Shown one piece after another: positions 40,966 to 49,354 of a stretch of 50,544 nucleotides of DNA. Under the pieces are notes generated by a model. That model did not search any database. It had not been told where the DNA came from and saw only the letters and a program-made list of their open reading frames with translations. A program made the translations under genes and the position numbers. Source of the stretch: Candidatus Mediterraneibacter guildfordensis (GTDB lineage Bacteria; Bacillota; Clostridia; Lachnospirales; Lachnospiraceae); NCBI GenBank assembly GCA_019112735.1, contig DXIS01000026.1, forward strand, positions 1 through 50,544. The letters are read 5' to 3'. Position 1 is the stretch's first letter. Each line of letters starts with the position of its first letter.

Positions 40966-41814
40966 ATGAGCTGCGCAGACAAGATTTTTATTGATATGTG
41001 CCGGGATATCATTGATAACGGCACGAGTACGGAAGGCGAGAAAGTACGGCCGGTGTGGGAAGACGGAACGCCCGCATACACGATCAAGAAGTTCGGGGTG
41101 GTCAACCGCTATGACCTGTCGAAAGAATTTCCGGCGCTGACGCTCCGCCGCACAGCCATCAAGAGCTGTGTGGACGAGATGCTGTGGATCTGGCAGAAGA
41201 AGTCCAATAACGTGCATGAGCTCCGCAGCCATATCTGGGACAGCTGGGCGGACGAGACCGGCTCCATCGGCAAGGCGTACGGCTATCAGATGGGCGTGAA
41301 GCACCAGTATAAGGAAGGAATGATGGATCAGACCGACCGGGTGATCTATGACCTGAAAAATAATCCGTACAGCCGCCGGATCATGACCAACATTTACGTG
41401 CACCAGGATCTCCACGAGATGCACCTGTATCCCTGCGCGTACAGTATGACGTTTAATGTGACGAAAGAAAAGGACAGCGACGTACTGACTCTGAACGGGA
41501 TCCTGAACCAGCGCTCCCAGGATGTGCTGGCGGCAAATAACTGGAACGTATGCCAGTACGCGGTGCTGATCTATATGCTGGCCCAGGTGTGCGGCATGAA
41601 GCCGGGCGAACTGGTGCATGTGATCGCGGACGCACATATTTACGACCGGCATATCCCGATGATCGAGGAGCTGATCGCCAGGGAGCCTTACCCGGCGCCG
41701 AAATTCTGGCTCAACCCGGACGTGAAGGATTTTTATGACTTTACGCCGGACGATGTGAGACTTGACGATTACCAGACACATCCGCAGATCAAAGATATCC
41801 CGATCGCGGTGTAG
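40966..41814 (+). CDS. thyA: Thymidylate synthase (divergent ThyA)
   Basis: A 282-residue enzyme methylating dUMP to dTMP with methylene-tetrahydrofolate. The catalytic cysteine is Cys157 in LYPCAYS; the usual Pro-Cys-His has alanine in place of histidine. QRSQD, DAHIYDRH and the C-terminal region are conserved, while the standard PFN segment reads NNWNVCQYA. The N-terminal folate-binding Arg region is present. Overall it is a clade variant but with an intact core. AGGAG precedes the ATG. folA follows 18 bases downstream, fitting shared folate metabolism. Confidence 0.92.
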   Translation: MSCADKIFIDMCRDIIDNGTSTEGEKVRPVWEDGTPAYTIKKFGVVNRYDLSKEFPALTLRRTAIKSCVDEMLWIWQKKSNNVHELRSHIWDSWADETGSIGKAYGYQMGVKHQYKEGMMDQTDRVIYDLKNNPYSRRIMTNIYVHQDLHEMHLYPCAYSMTFNVTKEKDSDVLTLNGILNQRSQDVLAANNWNVCQYAVLIYMLAQVCGMKPGELVHVIADAHIYDRHIPMIEELIAREPYPAPKFWLNPDVKDFYDFTPDDVRLDDYQTHPQIKDIPIAV

Positions 41815-41832
41815 CGGAAAGGAGCATGGATC

Positions 41833-42324
41833 ATGAAAGCAATCGCAGCAGCAGATAAAAACTGGGGGATCGGGTACAAAAACCGTCTGCTCGTGAGCAT
41901 CCCCTCGGACATGAAATTTTTCCGTCAGACGACCACGGGCAAAGTCGTGGTGATGGGCCGCAAGACGCTGGAGAGCTTCCCGAACGGGATGCCGCTTAAG
42001 AACCGGACGAATATTGTGCTGACTTCCAACAGAAACTATCAGGTAAAGGACGCCGTCCTTGTCCATTCGGAAGAGGAGCTTCTGGAGGAACTGAAGAAAT
42101 ATAACAGCGAGGACATTTATGTGATCGGCGGCGAGAGCATTTACCGGATGCTTCTGCCGTACTGCGACACGGCCCTCGTGACAAAGATCGACCACGCCTT
42201 TCAGGCGGATGCATATTTCCCGGATCTGGACGCCATGGACGACTGGGAGATGACAGAAGAAAGTGAGGAGCAGACCTGTTTTGACCTGGAATTCTGTTTT
42301 ACAAAATATGAACGCAAAAAATAA
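41833..42324 (+). CDS. folA: Dihydrofolate reductase
   Basis: A 163-residue NADPH-dependent enzyme regenerating tetrahydrofolate. Motifs: AIAAADKNWGIGYKNRLL with the Trp/Gly loop, the acidic substrate Asp (SDMKFFRQTT), VVMGRKTLESFP and YVIGGESIYRMLLP. It is the usual partner of thyA, which consumes the cofactor. AAAGGAG precedes the ATG. Its last 17 bases overlap the start of the zinc-binding lipoprotein gene in another frame. Confidence 0.96.
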   Translation: MKAIAAADKNWGIGYKNRLLVSIPSDMKFFRQTTTGKVVVMGRKTLESFPNGMPLKNRTNIVLTSNRNYQVKDAVLVHSEEELLEELKKYNSEDIYVIGGESIYRMLLPYCDTALVTKIDHAFQADAYFPDLDAMDDWEMTEESEEQTCFDLEFCFTKYERKK

Positions 42325-43354
42325 ACATTCGGTGCGGAAGCGGGCAGCAGTCGTGCTGTCCGTTCTGTCTGTTCTGTGTATGGCGGTTTTCTGCGGCGGA
42401 TGCGCGGGAGCGACCAGCGTCGCAGACCAGGAGACGAAGGAAGGTTCCGGGCAGGACAACAGACTCCGCGTGGTCACCACCATTTTTCCGCCCTATGATT
42501 TCGTGCGGGAGATCGCCGGGGACCGGGCGGACCTGAAGATGCTTCTGAAGCCCGGCGAGGAGAGCCATTCCTACGAACCGACGCCCCAGGACATCATCGC
42601 CATCCAGGACTGTGACATTTTCATCTATACAGGCGGGGAAAACGATGTGTGGGTGGAGGATATCTTAAGCTCCATACCGGACAATGGCCGGCTGACCCTG
42701 CGCCTAACAGACTGTGTGGAGACGGTGGAAGAGGAACATGTGGAAGGCATGAAAGAGTCCGGCGGGCATGAGCATGAAGAAGATGCGTCGGATGCGGACC
42801 ATGAGGAGGAACCGGAGTCGGTTCATGAGATCGACGAGCATGTGTGGACTTCCCCGGTCAATGCGTCCGCGATCACGGAGGAGATCTGCCGGCTGCTCTG
42901 CCGGGCGGATCCGGAGAACAGCAGGGTGTATGAGGAAAATGCCGCTGCCTATCAGGAAGAACTGGCCGGACTGGACGGGCAGTTCCGGGATGTGGCATCC
43001 CATGCAAAGCGTCGTGTGCTCATCTTCGGGGATCGTTTCCCGTTCCGGTATTTTGCCGATGAATACGGTCTTGATTATTATGCCGCTTTTCCCGGCTGTG
43101 CGGGCGATACGGAGCCCAGCGCGGCCACGATGGTGTTCCTGATCCGGAAGGTGCAGGAGGAGCAGGTGCACTCCGTGCTGAAAATGGAACTGAGCAACGA
43201 CGATATCGCCAATGCCGTCGCAGAGGCGGCGGGGACGGATGTGCGCGTATTTTACAGCTGCCACAATCTGTCGGCGGATGATTTTGAAAACGGGGAGACC
43301 TATCTCTCCATGATGCAGAAAAATGTGGAGACGCTGAAGGAGGTCCTGAACTGA
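42308..43354 (+). CDS. znuA: Zinc ABC transporter substrate-binding lipoprotein (ZnuA/AdcA-like)
   Basis: A 348-residue cluster-9 metal-binding protein. After a basic N-terminus and hydrophobic core, the segment FCGGC gives a probable lipobox (Cys near residue 32), so it is likely lipid-anchored outside. A His/Glu-rich loop (HVEGMKESGGHEHEE, HEEEPESVHEIDEHVW, about residues 145-180) is typical of zinc specificity. Other metal ligands fall in SHSYEPTPQD and the later FGDRFPFRYFADEYG. The ATG at 42308 overlaps folA and lacks a strong ribosome site, so coupling from folA translation is probable; GTG at 42332 is an alternative start. znuC and znuB follow in order. Confidence 0.92.
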   Translation: MNAKNKHSVRKRAAVVLSVLSVLCMAVFCGGCAGATSVADQETKEGSGQDNRLRVVTTIFPPYDFVREIAGDRADLKMLLKPGEESHSYEPTPQDIIAIQDCDIFIYTGGENDVWVEDILSSIPDNGRLTLRLTDCVETVEEEHVEGMKESGGHEHEEDASDADHEEEPESVHEIDEHVWTSPVNASAITEEICRLLCRADPENSRVYEENAAAYQEELAGLDGQFRDVASHAKRRVLIFGDRFPFRYFADEYGLDYYAAFPGCAGDTEPSAATMVFLIRKVQEEQVHSVLKMELSNDDIANAVAEAAGTDVRVFYSCHNLSADDFENGETYLSMMQKNVETLKEVLN

Positions 43355-44058
43355 TGGCGCTCATAAAATGTGAAAATGTATCCATCGGCTACGAGGGACA
43401 GACGGTGGTGAAGGATCTGGATTTCCAGATCGCCCCGGGCGATTATCTGTGCATTGTCGGGGAAAACGGCTCCGGCAAGAGCACGCTGGTCCGCAGCCTT
43501 CTCGGGCTGAAGAATGTTGAAAAAGGACAGATCATCTACGGGGACGGGCTGAAGCAGACAGAGATCGGCTACCTGCCCCAGCAGACGGACGTTCAGAAAG
43601 ACTTTCCGGCCAGCGTCTATGAGGTGGTGCGCTCCGGCAGGCTGAACAGCCGGGGCTTCCATCCGTTTTACACGGCGGCGGACAGAAAAGCGGCTGTCGA
43701 GAAGATGGACCTGCTGGGGATCCGGGATCTGGCAAGGCAGTGCTTCCGGGATCTCTCCGGCGGGCAGAAGCAGCGCGTGCTCCTGGCGCGGGCGCTGTGT
43801 GCGACGAAAAGCCTGCTGCTCCTTGACGAGCCGGTGACCGGCCTGGATCCGATCGTGACCGGAGAATTCTATCAGCTGATCCGGCGGATCAACCGGGAGT
43901 CCGGCATTGCGGTGGTGATGGTTTCCCACGATATCGAGAGCGCGGTAAAAGACGCCAGCCACATCCTGCATCTGCAGGAGACGGCGCTCTTCTTCGGGAC
44001 AACGGAGGAATATAAGAGAAGCCCGGTGGGCAGGAGATTTCTGGGAGGTGCGGACTGA
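43354..44058 (+). CDS. znuC: Zinc ABC transporter ATP-binding protein
   Basis: A 234-residue ATPase with Walker A GENGSGKS (about residues 35-42), signature LSGGQKQR (about 133-140), Walker B LLLLDEP (about 152-158) and switch His in MVSHD. It starts in a TGATG overlap with znuA and ends likewise with znuB, a coupled three-gene uptake system for zinc (manganese cannot be excluded from this subunit alone). Confidence 0.94.
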   Translation: MALIKCENVSIGYEGQTVVKDLDFQIAPGDYLCIVGENGSGKSTLVRSLLGLKNVEKGQIIYGDGLKQTEIGYLPQQTDVQKDFPASVYEVVRSGRLNSRGFHPFYTAADRKAAVEKMDLLGIRDLARQCFRDLSGGQKQRVLLARALCATKSLLLLDEPVTGLDPIVTGEFYQLIRRINRESGIAVVMVSHDIESAVKDASHILHLQETALFFGTTEEYKRSPVGRRFLGGAD

Positions 44059-44882
44059 TGGATACGATCATTGAAATGCTTTCCTATCCCTTCATGGTGC
44101 GGGCTTTCGTGGTCGGTTCCCTGGTGGCCCTATGTTCGGCGCTCCTGGGCGTGAGCCTGGTGCTGAAACGGTATTCCATGATCGGCGACGGCCTCTCCCA
44201 TGTGGGGTTCGGCGCCCTTGCTGTGGCGGCGTCCCTCAATCTGGCGCCCCTTACGGTGGCGATCCCGGTGGTGATTCTGGCGGCCGTGCTGCTCCTTCGC
44301 ATCCGCGGGAACAGCCGGATCAAAGGGGACGCGGCGATCGCACTCATCTCCACCAGTTCGCTGGCGGTGGGCGTGATGGTGATCTCCATGACCACGGGAA
44401 TGAATACGGATGTTTATAATTACATGTTCGGCAGCATCCTTGCCATGAGCGATGAAGATGTGGTTCTGAGCGTGGCGATGGCGGTGATCGTGCTGGCGCT
44501 TTTTGTGTTCTTTTACCACAAGATCTTTGCCATTACATTTGACGAGACATTCGCCCGGGCGACAGGGGTGAAGGCGGATCTCTACAATACGCTGATCGCG
44601 GTGCTTACAGCGGTGACCATCGTGCTTGGGATGCGGATGATGGGCGCGCTTCTGATCTCCAGCCTGATCATTTTCCCGGCGCTCACGTCCATGCGGGTAT
44701 GCCGGACATTCAAAAGCGTGATGATCAGTTCGGCGGTGATCTCGGTTGTCTGCCTGATCGCCGGCATCACGGTGTCCTACGTGTGGGCGACGCCGGCCGG
44801 AACCAGCGTGGTGATGGCAAATATCGCGGCGCTCCTTGTATACTCACTGATCGGAATGCTTAAAAACAGAGGTGCGGTATGA
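44058..44882 (+). CDS. znuB: Zinc ABC transporter permease (ABC-3 family)
   Basis: A 274-residue membrane protein with about eight hydrophobic segments. GDGLSHVGFGALAVA (about residues 42-56) is the ABC-3 family signature; later ARATGVKADLYN and LISSLIIFPAL agree. It overlaps znuC (TGATG) and the next gene (ATGA). Confidence 0.94.
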   Translation: MDTIIEMLSYPFMVRAFVVGSLVALCSALLGVSLVLKRYSMIGDGLSHVGFGALAVAASLNLAPLTVAIPVVILAAVLLLRIRGNSRIKGDAAIALISTSSLAVGVMVISMTTGMNTDVYNYMFGSILAMSDEDVVLSVAMAVIVLALFVFFYHKIFAITFDETFARATGVKADLYNTLIAVLTAVTIVLGMRMMGALLISSLIIFPALTSMRVCRTFKSVMISSAVISVVCLIAGITVSYVWATPAGTSVVMANIAALLVYSLIGMLKNRGAV

Positions 44883-45592
44883 AAGAATTAACCGGCCTGA
44901 TCCTGATGGCCGTTCTGGGGACTTATTATTTCTGCAGGAAAAAGACCGACCGGAGAAAGGCCCTCTTCTGCAAAGCGGCTGCAACATCGGTCCCGGGGAT
45001 CCTGCTGGCGGTCTCCATGATTGAAGGAAATGTGCAGAATGTCAGTGCAGGCGGGAACGGCACGGGATTTAGCGTAGCTGCGGGCGTAACGCTTGCGGCG
45101 ATCGTCTTCTACATGGCGGCGGATGTGCTTCTGGAATGCCGCTTCATACTGGGTGCAGTCTGCTTCAGCATCGGGCATGTGTGGATGGCAGCAGGCTTTT
45201 TCCTGAGCCGGGAGGCGGCGCTGTATTCTGACGGCCACGTAGATGCGGGATTTCTGCTTTCGGCCAGCGGTGCTTTTATCGTGTTTATCGCAGCGGCTGT
45301 CGCTGCGCTTCACCGGTATTTTCATCAGTTGAAGCAGAAGAAGCTGTTCTATCCGATGCTGGGCTACATTGCGGTCCTGGGGATCATGGCATCTCTGGCG
45401 GCTGCGTCAGGGATCCGGACAGGCGGCGCGCCGGGAGCGGCGGCTGCGACGGGCGGCATCTGTTTTGCGGTGTCCGACATCCTGCTGGGGCGCAACCGGC
45501 TGGGAAAGAGGAGAAGCCGCGTGCGCGGGGCGGCGGTCCTGATCCTGTATTATCTTGCGGTGTATCTATTTGCCCTGCGGTTTTGGATATGA
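44879..45592 (+). CDS. YhhN/TMEM86-family membrane protein (lysoplasmalogenase-like)
   Basis: A 237-residue membrane protein with about eight segments. Two acidic motifs inside the membrane, AADVLLE (about residues 78-84) and AVSDILLGRNR (about 199-209), match the YhhN family, some members of which hydrolyse lysoplasmalogens. It is translationally coupled to znuB (ATGA). The link to zinc uptake is unexplained; a metal-dependent hydrolase is possible but not shown. Confidence 0.8.
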   Translation: MKELTGLILMAVLGTYYFCRKKTDRRKALFCKAAATSVPGILLAVSMIEGNVQNVSAGGNGTGFSVAAGVTLAAIVFYMAADVLLECRFILGAVCFSIGHVWMAAGFFLSREAALYSDGHVDAGFLLSASGAFIVFIAAAVAALHRYFHQLKQKKLFYPMLGYIAVLGIMASLAAASGIRTGGAPGAAAATGGICFAVSDILLGRNRLGKRRSRVRGAAVLILYYLAVYLFALRFWI

Positions 45593-45614
45593 TTTGTAAT
45601 GAAAGGATAAAGAA

Positions 45615-47042
45615 ATGGCGATATTTCAGGCAGTTTACAATATACTCTGGGGCGATCTGATCACGATCCCCCTGCCGGGCGGCAGTTCCTTAGGCATCTC
45701 CCTGCTGGTGCTGATCCTGATCCCGGCGGGTCTGTACTTTACGGTGCGGACCCGGTTTCTCCCTTTCCGGCTCTTTCCGGAGATGATCAAAGTGACGGTA
45801 GAGAACAACAAGAAGATCGAGTCGGAAGAGCGGGAAGGCATCTCCGGCGTCCAGGCGCTCATCGTCTCCACGGCCTGCCGTGTGGGCATGGGCAATCTGG
45901 TGGGCGTGGTGGCAGCCATCTCCGCCGGCGGCGCCGGCGCGGTGTTCTGGATGTGGGTGATCGCCCTTGTGGGTTCCTCCACCGCGTTTATCGAGGCGAC
46001 GCTGGCCCAGCTCTATAAGGAGAAGGATCCGCTCTACGGCGGATACCGGGGCGGTCCGGCCTACTATATCCATTCATTCATGAATGAGCGGCGGGCGAAG
46101 CGGAAAGGGAATGCTGCCGGGAGCAGGAAGTCGGTCCTTGCAGTTTTATTTGCCATTTCCGGCCTGATCTGCTGGTGCGGCATCAGCCAGGTGATCAGCA
46201 ATTCCATTTCTTCATCGTTTGAAAATGCATTCCATGTGCCGCCCATTTATTCGACCATCGTACTGGTTGTGATCGCGGCGGTCATCGTCCTCAGGAAAAA
46301 TGCAACGGTGAAAGTGCTGGATATCATGGTGCCGATCATGGCTGCCTGCTACTTCTTTATCACACTGTTCATCATTGTGAAAAATGCAGGCCAGCTTCCG
46401 GATGTGTTCGGGCGCATCTTCGCCGAGGCATTCGGATTCCGCCAGATTGTGGCCGGAGGGATCGGCGCGGTCATTATGAACGGTGCGAAGCGGGGACTCT
46501 TTTCCAATGAGGCAGGTTCCGGATCCGCGCCCTGTGCGGCAGCGGCAGCGGATATCAGCCATCCGGCAAAAGAAGGACTCCTGCAGGCGCTGGGGGTATT
46601 TATCGATACGCTGCTTATCTGCACCTGTTCGGCCATGATCATGCTGCTGACGCCGGAGGCCATGACAAAAGGACTGGAGGGAATGGATCTTCTCCAAACA
46701 GCCATGCAGTATCATCTGGGTGAATTCGGCGTGATCTTCATCGCGGTGATCCTGTGGCTGTTCAGTTTCTCCACCTTCCTGGGCATCCTTTTCTATGCCC
46801 GCCCGAATGTGGCATACCTTTTCGGGGATAACTGGATCTCCCAGACGCTTTACAAAGTCCTGGCGCTCATCATGCTCTTCATCGGCGGCCTGGCGGCATA
46901 CCAGTTCGTCTGGGACCTGGGCGATGTGGGCGTGGGTCTGATGACCGTGTTCAATATGATCGCGCTCATCCCGCTGGCGCCGAAAGCGCTGGCAGCGCTC
47001 AGAGACTATGAGCAGAATGTGATGGGAAAAAGTAAAAAATAA
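45615..47042 (+). CDS. Alanine/glycine:cation symporter family protein (AGCS)
   Basis: A 475-residue sodium- or proton-coupled amino-acid carrier with about ten or eleven membrane segments. AGCS signatures: ACRVGMGNLVGVVAAISAGGAGAVFWMW (N-terminal), GGPAYYI, and GAKRGLFSNEAGSGSAPCAAAAADI (about residues 290-314). AAAGGATAAAG precedes the ATG. It lies 22 bases after the YhhN gene. Alanine or glycine is the usual substrate in the family. Confidence 0.93.
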   Translation: MAIFQAVYNILWGDLITIPLPGGSSLGISLLVLILIPAGLYFTVRTRFLPFRLFPEMIKVTVENNKKIESEEREGISGVQALIVSTACRVGMGNLVGVVAAISAGGAGAVFWMWVIALVGSSTAFIEATLAQLYKEKDPLYGGYRGGPAYYIHSFMNERRAKRKGNAAGSRKSVLAVLFAISGLICWCGISQVISNSISSSFENAFHVPPIYSTIVLVVIAAVIVLRKNATVKVLDIMVPIMAACYFFITLFIIVKNAGQLPDVFGRIFAEAFGFRQIVAGGIGAVIMNGAKRGLFSNEAGSGSAPCAAAAADISHPAKEGLLQALGVFIDTLLICTCSAMIMLLTPEAMTKGLEGMDLLQTAMQYHLGEFGVIFIAVILWLFSFSTFLGILFYARPNVAYLFGDNWISQTLYKVLALIMLFIGGLAAYQFVWDLGDVGVGLMTVFNMIALIPLAPKALAALRDYEQNVMGKSKK

Positions 47043-47087
47043 GAGCAGATTGCATCCAGGTGAGGAGAAAGGAGAAGGAAAGAACTT

Positions 47088-47552
47088 ATGGGAATTAAGG
47101 AAGCTAAGAATGTTGTAGTTTCAGAGACGCTGAGATCTTTCGCGTTTAAGCCGGATACAATGTGTAAAACGTCGGAAGAGTTTACTCTGGAACTCTGTAA
47201 ATATGCACAGCAGAATCATCTCGATCTGGTGATCACAAAGGAGGGGATGCTGCCGGAATTTACCATAGAAGGCATAGAATATACAGCATCCAGATCCTTT
47301 GGGAGATTCGGGGCTACTGTGCACTGTGAGATGAAGCATCCGGAGGATTATATGCCCCCGGAGATGTCAGAGGAACGGTATGAGCGGATCCGAAGGATAT
47401 GCCGGGTGTGTAATCTATGCCTTCTGCCGGTCATAATTGTGTGTGCGATACTTGCATGGCAGGGAATCGGTCTCCCTCTGGTTCTGTGCCTTCTGGTGGC
47501 AGCGGTCAATATAGGCGTCCAGATCTGGTGGATACAGAAGAAAAGGACATGA
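47088..47552 (+). CDS. Hypothetical membrane-anchored protein
   Basis: A 154-residue protein I do not recognise. Residues 1-105 are soluble and likely cytoplasmic; residues about 108-148 form two hydrophobic segments with a short turn. There is a single Cys-rich junction (CRVCNLC) before the first segment. A strong purine-rich ribosome site (GGAGAAAGGAGAAGG) precedes the ATG. It closes the plus-strand run before the ABC-F leader. No function is proposed. Confidence 0.75.
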   Translation: MGIKEAKNVVVSETLRSFAFKPDTMCKTSEEFTLELCKYAQQNHLDLVITKEGMLPEFTIEGIEYTASRSFGRFGATVHCEMKHPEDYMPPEMSEERYERIRRICRVCNLCLLPVIIVCAILAWQGIGLPLVLCLLVAAVNIGVQIWWIQKKRT

Positions 47553-47562
47553 TTTTTGTAAC

Positions 47563-47591
47563 TTGACGGTTTTGTATATCTGTGATAGGCT
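47563..47591 (+). promoter_or_regulatory. Promoter of the ABC-F leader
   Basis: TTGACG (47563-47568), 17 bases, and an extended -10 TGA-TAGGCT (47583-47591). The -10 is weak but the TG extension and perfect spacing support it. The start would be near 47598, just before the leader-ORF ribosome site. Confidence 0.5.
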
Positions 47592-47620
47592 GATATAAAT
47601 TTGAGTAGTGAGGTGGAAGG

Positions 47621-47644
47621 ATGATTAACTTTTTCTGCAAATAA
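47621..47644 (+). CDS. Seven-residue leader peptide of the ABC-F gene
   Basis: ATG-to-TAA frame encoding MINFFCK, preceded by GAGGTGG at seven bases. Its codons (47625-47640) are complementary to the downstream segment 47692-47706, which in turn is complementary to the terminator's 3' arm. Position and pairing make it a likely regulatory ORF on which a drug-bound ribosome stalls. Expression is not shown. Confidence 0.6.
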   Translation: MINFFCK

Positions 47645-47809
47645 ACCGGAATACACAGTGACAGGATTATTTTACGGTATCACTGTGTCTGTTGCAGGAA
47701 AGTTAAAAGTCTTTTTGCTCGACATATTGCAGGCGTATCATTTTTGATGCGGAGATACGATGATGCTTTGACGAGCTGCGGGGACTGGATTTCCTGCAGC
47801 TCTATTTTT
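47625..47809 (+). promoter_or_regulatory. Ribosome-mediated attenuator of the ABC-F gene
   Basis: Segment 1 (47625-47640, in the leader ORF) pairs with segment 2 (47692-47706) as 8 + 6 bp around a small internal loop, enclosing a perfect 9-bp hairpin ACACAGTGA/TCACTGTGT (47653-47661, 47680-47688). Segment 2 alternatively pairs through TGCAGGAAA (47693-47701) with TTTCCTGCA (47790-47798) in the terminator. Pairing 1:2 lets the terminator form; a ribosome held on the leader ORF frees segment 2 to break it. A third hairpin CGTATC/GATACG (47734-47739, 47754-47759) lies between. Confidence 0.72.
47773..47809 (+). terminator. Intrinsic terminator inside the ABC-F leader
   Basis: A 12-bp stem (two G-T pairs) from GAGCTGCGGGGA (47773-47784) and TTCCTGCAGCTC (47791-47802), six-base loop, then TATTTTT (47803-47809). 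It ends 35 bases before the ABC-F start and after the leader ORF. Confidence 0.82.
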
Positions 47810-47843
47810 AATATTATTTCTTTGCATAAAGGAGGAATGCGAT

Positions 47844-49322
47844 ATGTCCATGATCCGGGTTGAGGACCTTACTTTTTCTTATCCGTCCGGTTTTGATAAT
47901 ATTTTTGAAAATGTCAGCTTCCAGATCGATACAGATTGGAAACTCGGATTTATCGGAAGGAACGGCCGGGGAAAAACGACGTTTCTGAACCTGCTGCTCG
48001 GAAAGTACGAATACCGGGGGAAGATCCAGGCTTCTGTACAGTTTGATTATTTTCCGTATCCGGTTGACGATAAAGACAGGCTGACAGAGGATATCCTGTC
48101 CGAAGTCTGTCCGATGGCAGAAGAGTGGGAACTGCAAAGAGAGCTGTCTTATCTGGAAGTCAGGGAAGATGTCCTCTGGAGGCCGTTCTCCACGCTGTCT
48201 AACGGAGAGCAGACCAAGGTTCTGCTTGCTGCGCTTTTCCTGAATGACGGACATTTCCTGCTGATCGATGAACCGACCAATCATCTGGATATGAAAGCAA
48301 GAGAGACTGTCTCGGCGTATCTGAAAAGGAAAAAAGGATTTATACTGGTTTCTCATGACCGCAGCTTTCTGGATGGATGCGTCGATCATATCCTGGCGAT
48401 CAACCGGTCGGACATTGAAGTGCAGAGCGGAAACTTTTCGTCGTGGTTTACCAATTTCCAGCGGCAGCAGGGATTTGAGCTTGCCAGAAATGCAAAACTG
48501 AAAAAGGATATTGACGCCCTGGAGAAATCCGCAAAGAGGACTTCGGCCTGGTCAGCCAGGACGGAGGCGGCAAAATACGGGAACGGTCCGGTTGACAGAG
48601 GATATATCGGGCATAAATCTGCCAAAATGATGAAACGCGCGAAATCCACGGAAGTGCGGCGGCAGCGCGCAGTGAGTGAGAAAGCCGGACTGCTTAAAAA
48701 CTTGGAAACCGCAGAAGAACTGAAGATCATTCCACTGTCTTATTTTACGGATACGCTGGCGGCGTTTTCTGATGTCGCGCCCGTTTTTGACGGGAAAAAG
48801 ATCTGCCGGCCGGTTTCGTTTGAGATCAGACAGGGCGACCGCATCGCCCTTGACGGCAGGAACGGCGCTGGAAAGTCATGCCTGCTGAAACTGCTGACCG
48901 GACAGCCAATCGGACACTGCGGAACAATCTCGGTCGGCTCCGGACTCAGAGTGTCTTATGTGCCGCAGGATACGTCCATGCTGCAAGGCTCTCTGTCAGA
49001 ACTTGCAGAGAACAGCCGGATCGATGAAAGTCTGTTCAAAGCCGTCCTGCGGAAAATGGACTTCGAACGGACGCAGTTTGACAAGAAGATGGAAGACTTT
49101 TCCGCCGGGCAGAAGAAAAAGGTGCTGATCGCGAAAAGCCTCTGTGAACAGGCGCATCTGTATGTCTGGGATGAGCCGTTGAATTATATCGATATATATT
49201 CCCGCATGCAGATCGAAAATCTGATAAAAGAATTCGCACCGACCATGATCTTTGTGGAGCATGATATCGCTTTCAGAAATACGGTTGCAACAAAAAACTG
49301 CTATATTGACTCTAATATATAA
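47844..49322 (+). CDS. Lsa-type ABC-F ribosomal protection protein
   Basis: A 492-residue soluble ATPase with two ABC domains and no membrane segment. ABC1 has Walker A GRNGRGKT (38-45), signature LSNGEQ (118-123) and Walker B LLIDEPTNHLD (139-149). The interdomain linker (about 205-290), which in this family reaches the peptidyl-transferase centre and displaces antibiotics, is followed by ABC2 with Walker A GRNGAGKS (338-345), signature FSAGQKKK and WDEPLNYID. Motif wording, linker (SAWSARTEAAKYGNG) and length match Lsa proteins, which protect from lincosamides, streptogramin A and pleuromutilins. AAAGGAGG at seven bases. An attenuator leader controls it. The exact drug range is not predictable. 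Confidence 0.92.
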   Translation: MSMIRVEDLTFSYPSGFDNIFENVSFQIDTDWKLGFIGRNGRGKTTFLNLLLGKYEYRGKIQASVQFDYFPYPVDDKDRLTEDILSEVCPMAEEWELQRELSYLEVREDVLWRPFSTLSNGEQTKVLLAALFLNDGHFLLIDEPTNHLDMKARETVSAYLKRKKGFILVSHDRSFLDGCVDHILAINRSDIEVQSGNFSSWFTNFQRQQGFELARNAKLKKDIDALEKSAKRTSAWSARTEAAKYGNGPVDRGYIGHKSAKMMKRAKSTEVRRQRAVSEKAGLLKNLETAEELKIIPLSYFTDTLAAFSDVAPVFDGKKICRPVSFEIRQGDRIALDGRNGAGKSCLLKLLTGQPIGHCGTISVGSGLRVSYVPQDTSMLQGSLSELAENSRIDESLFKAVLRKMDFERTQFDKKMEDFSAGQKKKVLIAKSLCEQAHLYVWDEPLNYIDIYSRMQIENLIKEFAPTMIFVEHDIAFRNTVATKNCYIDSNI

Positions 49323-49354
49323 AGCAGGGAATAAATATGCGGGAGGTGAACGTC

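Noticed and set aside
40321-42483. Long minus-strand open frame of 720 codons opposite brnQ, thyA and folA
   Set aside because: It crosses three well-supported genes and has no recognisable domains; an artefact of GC-rich third positions.
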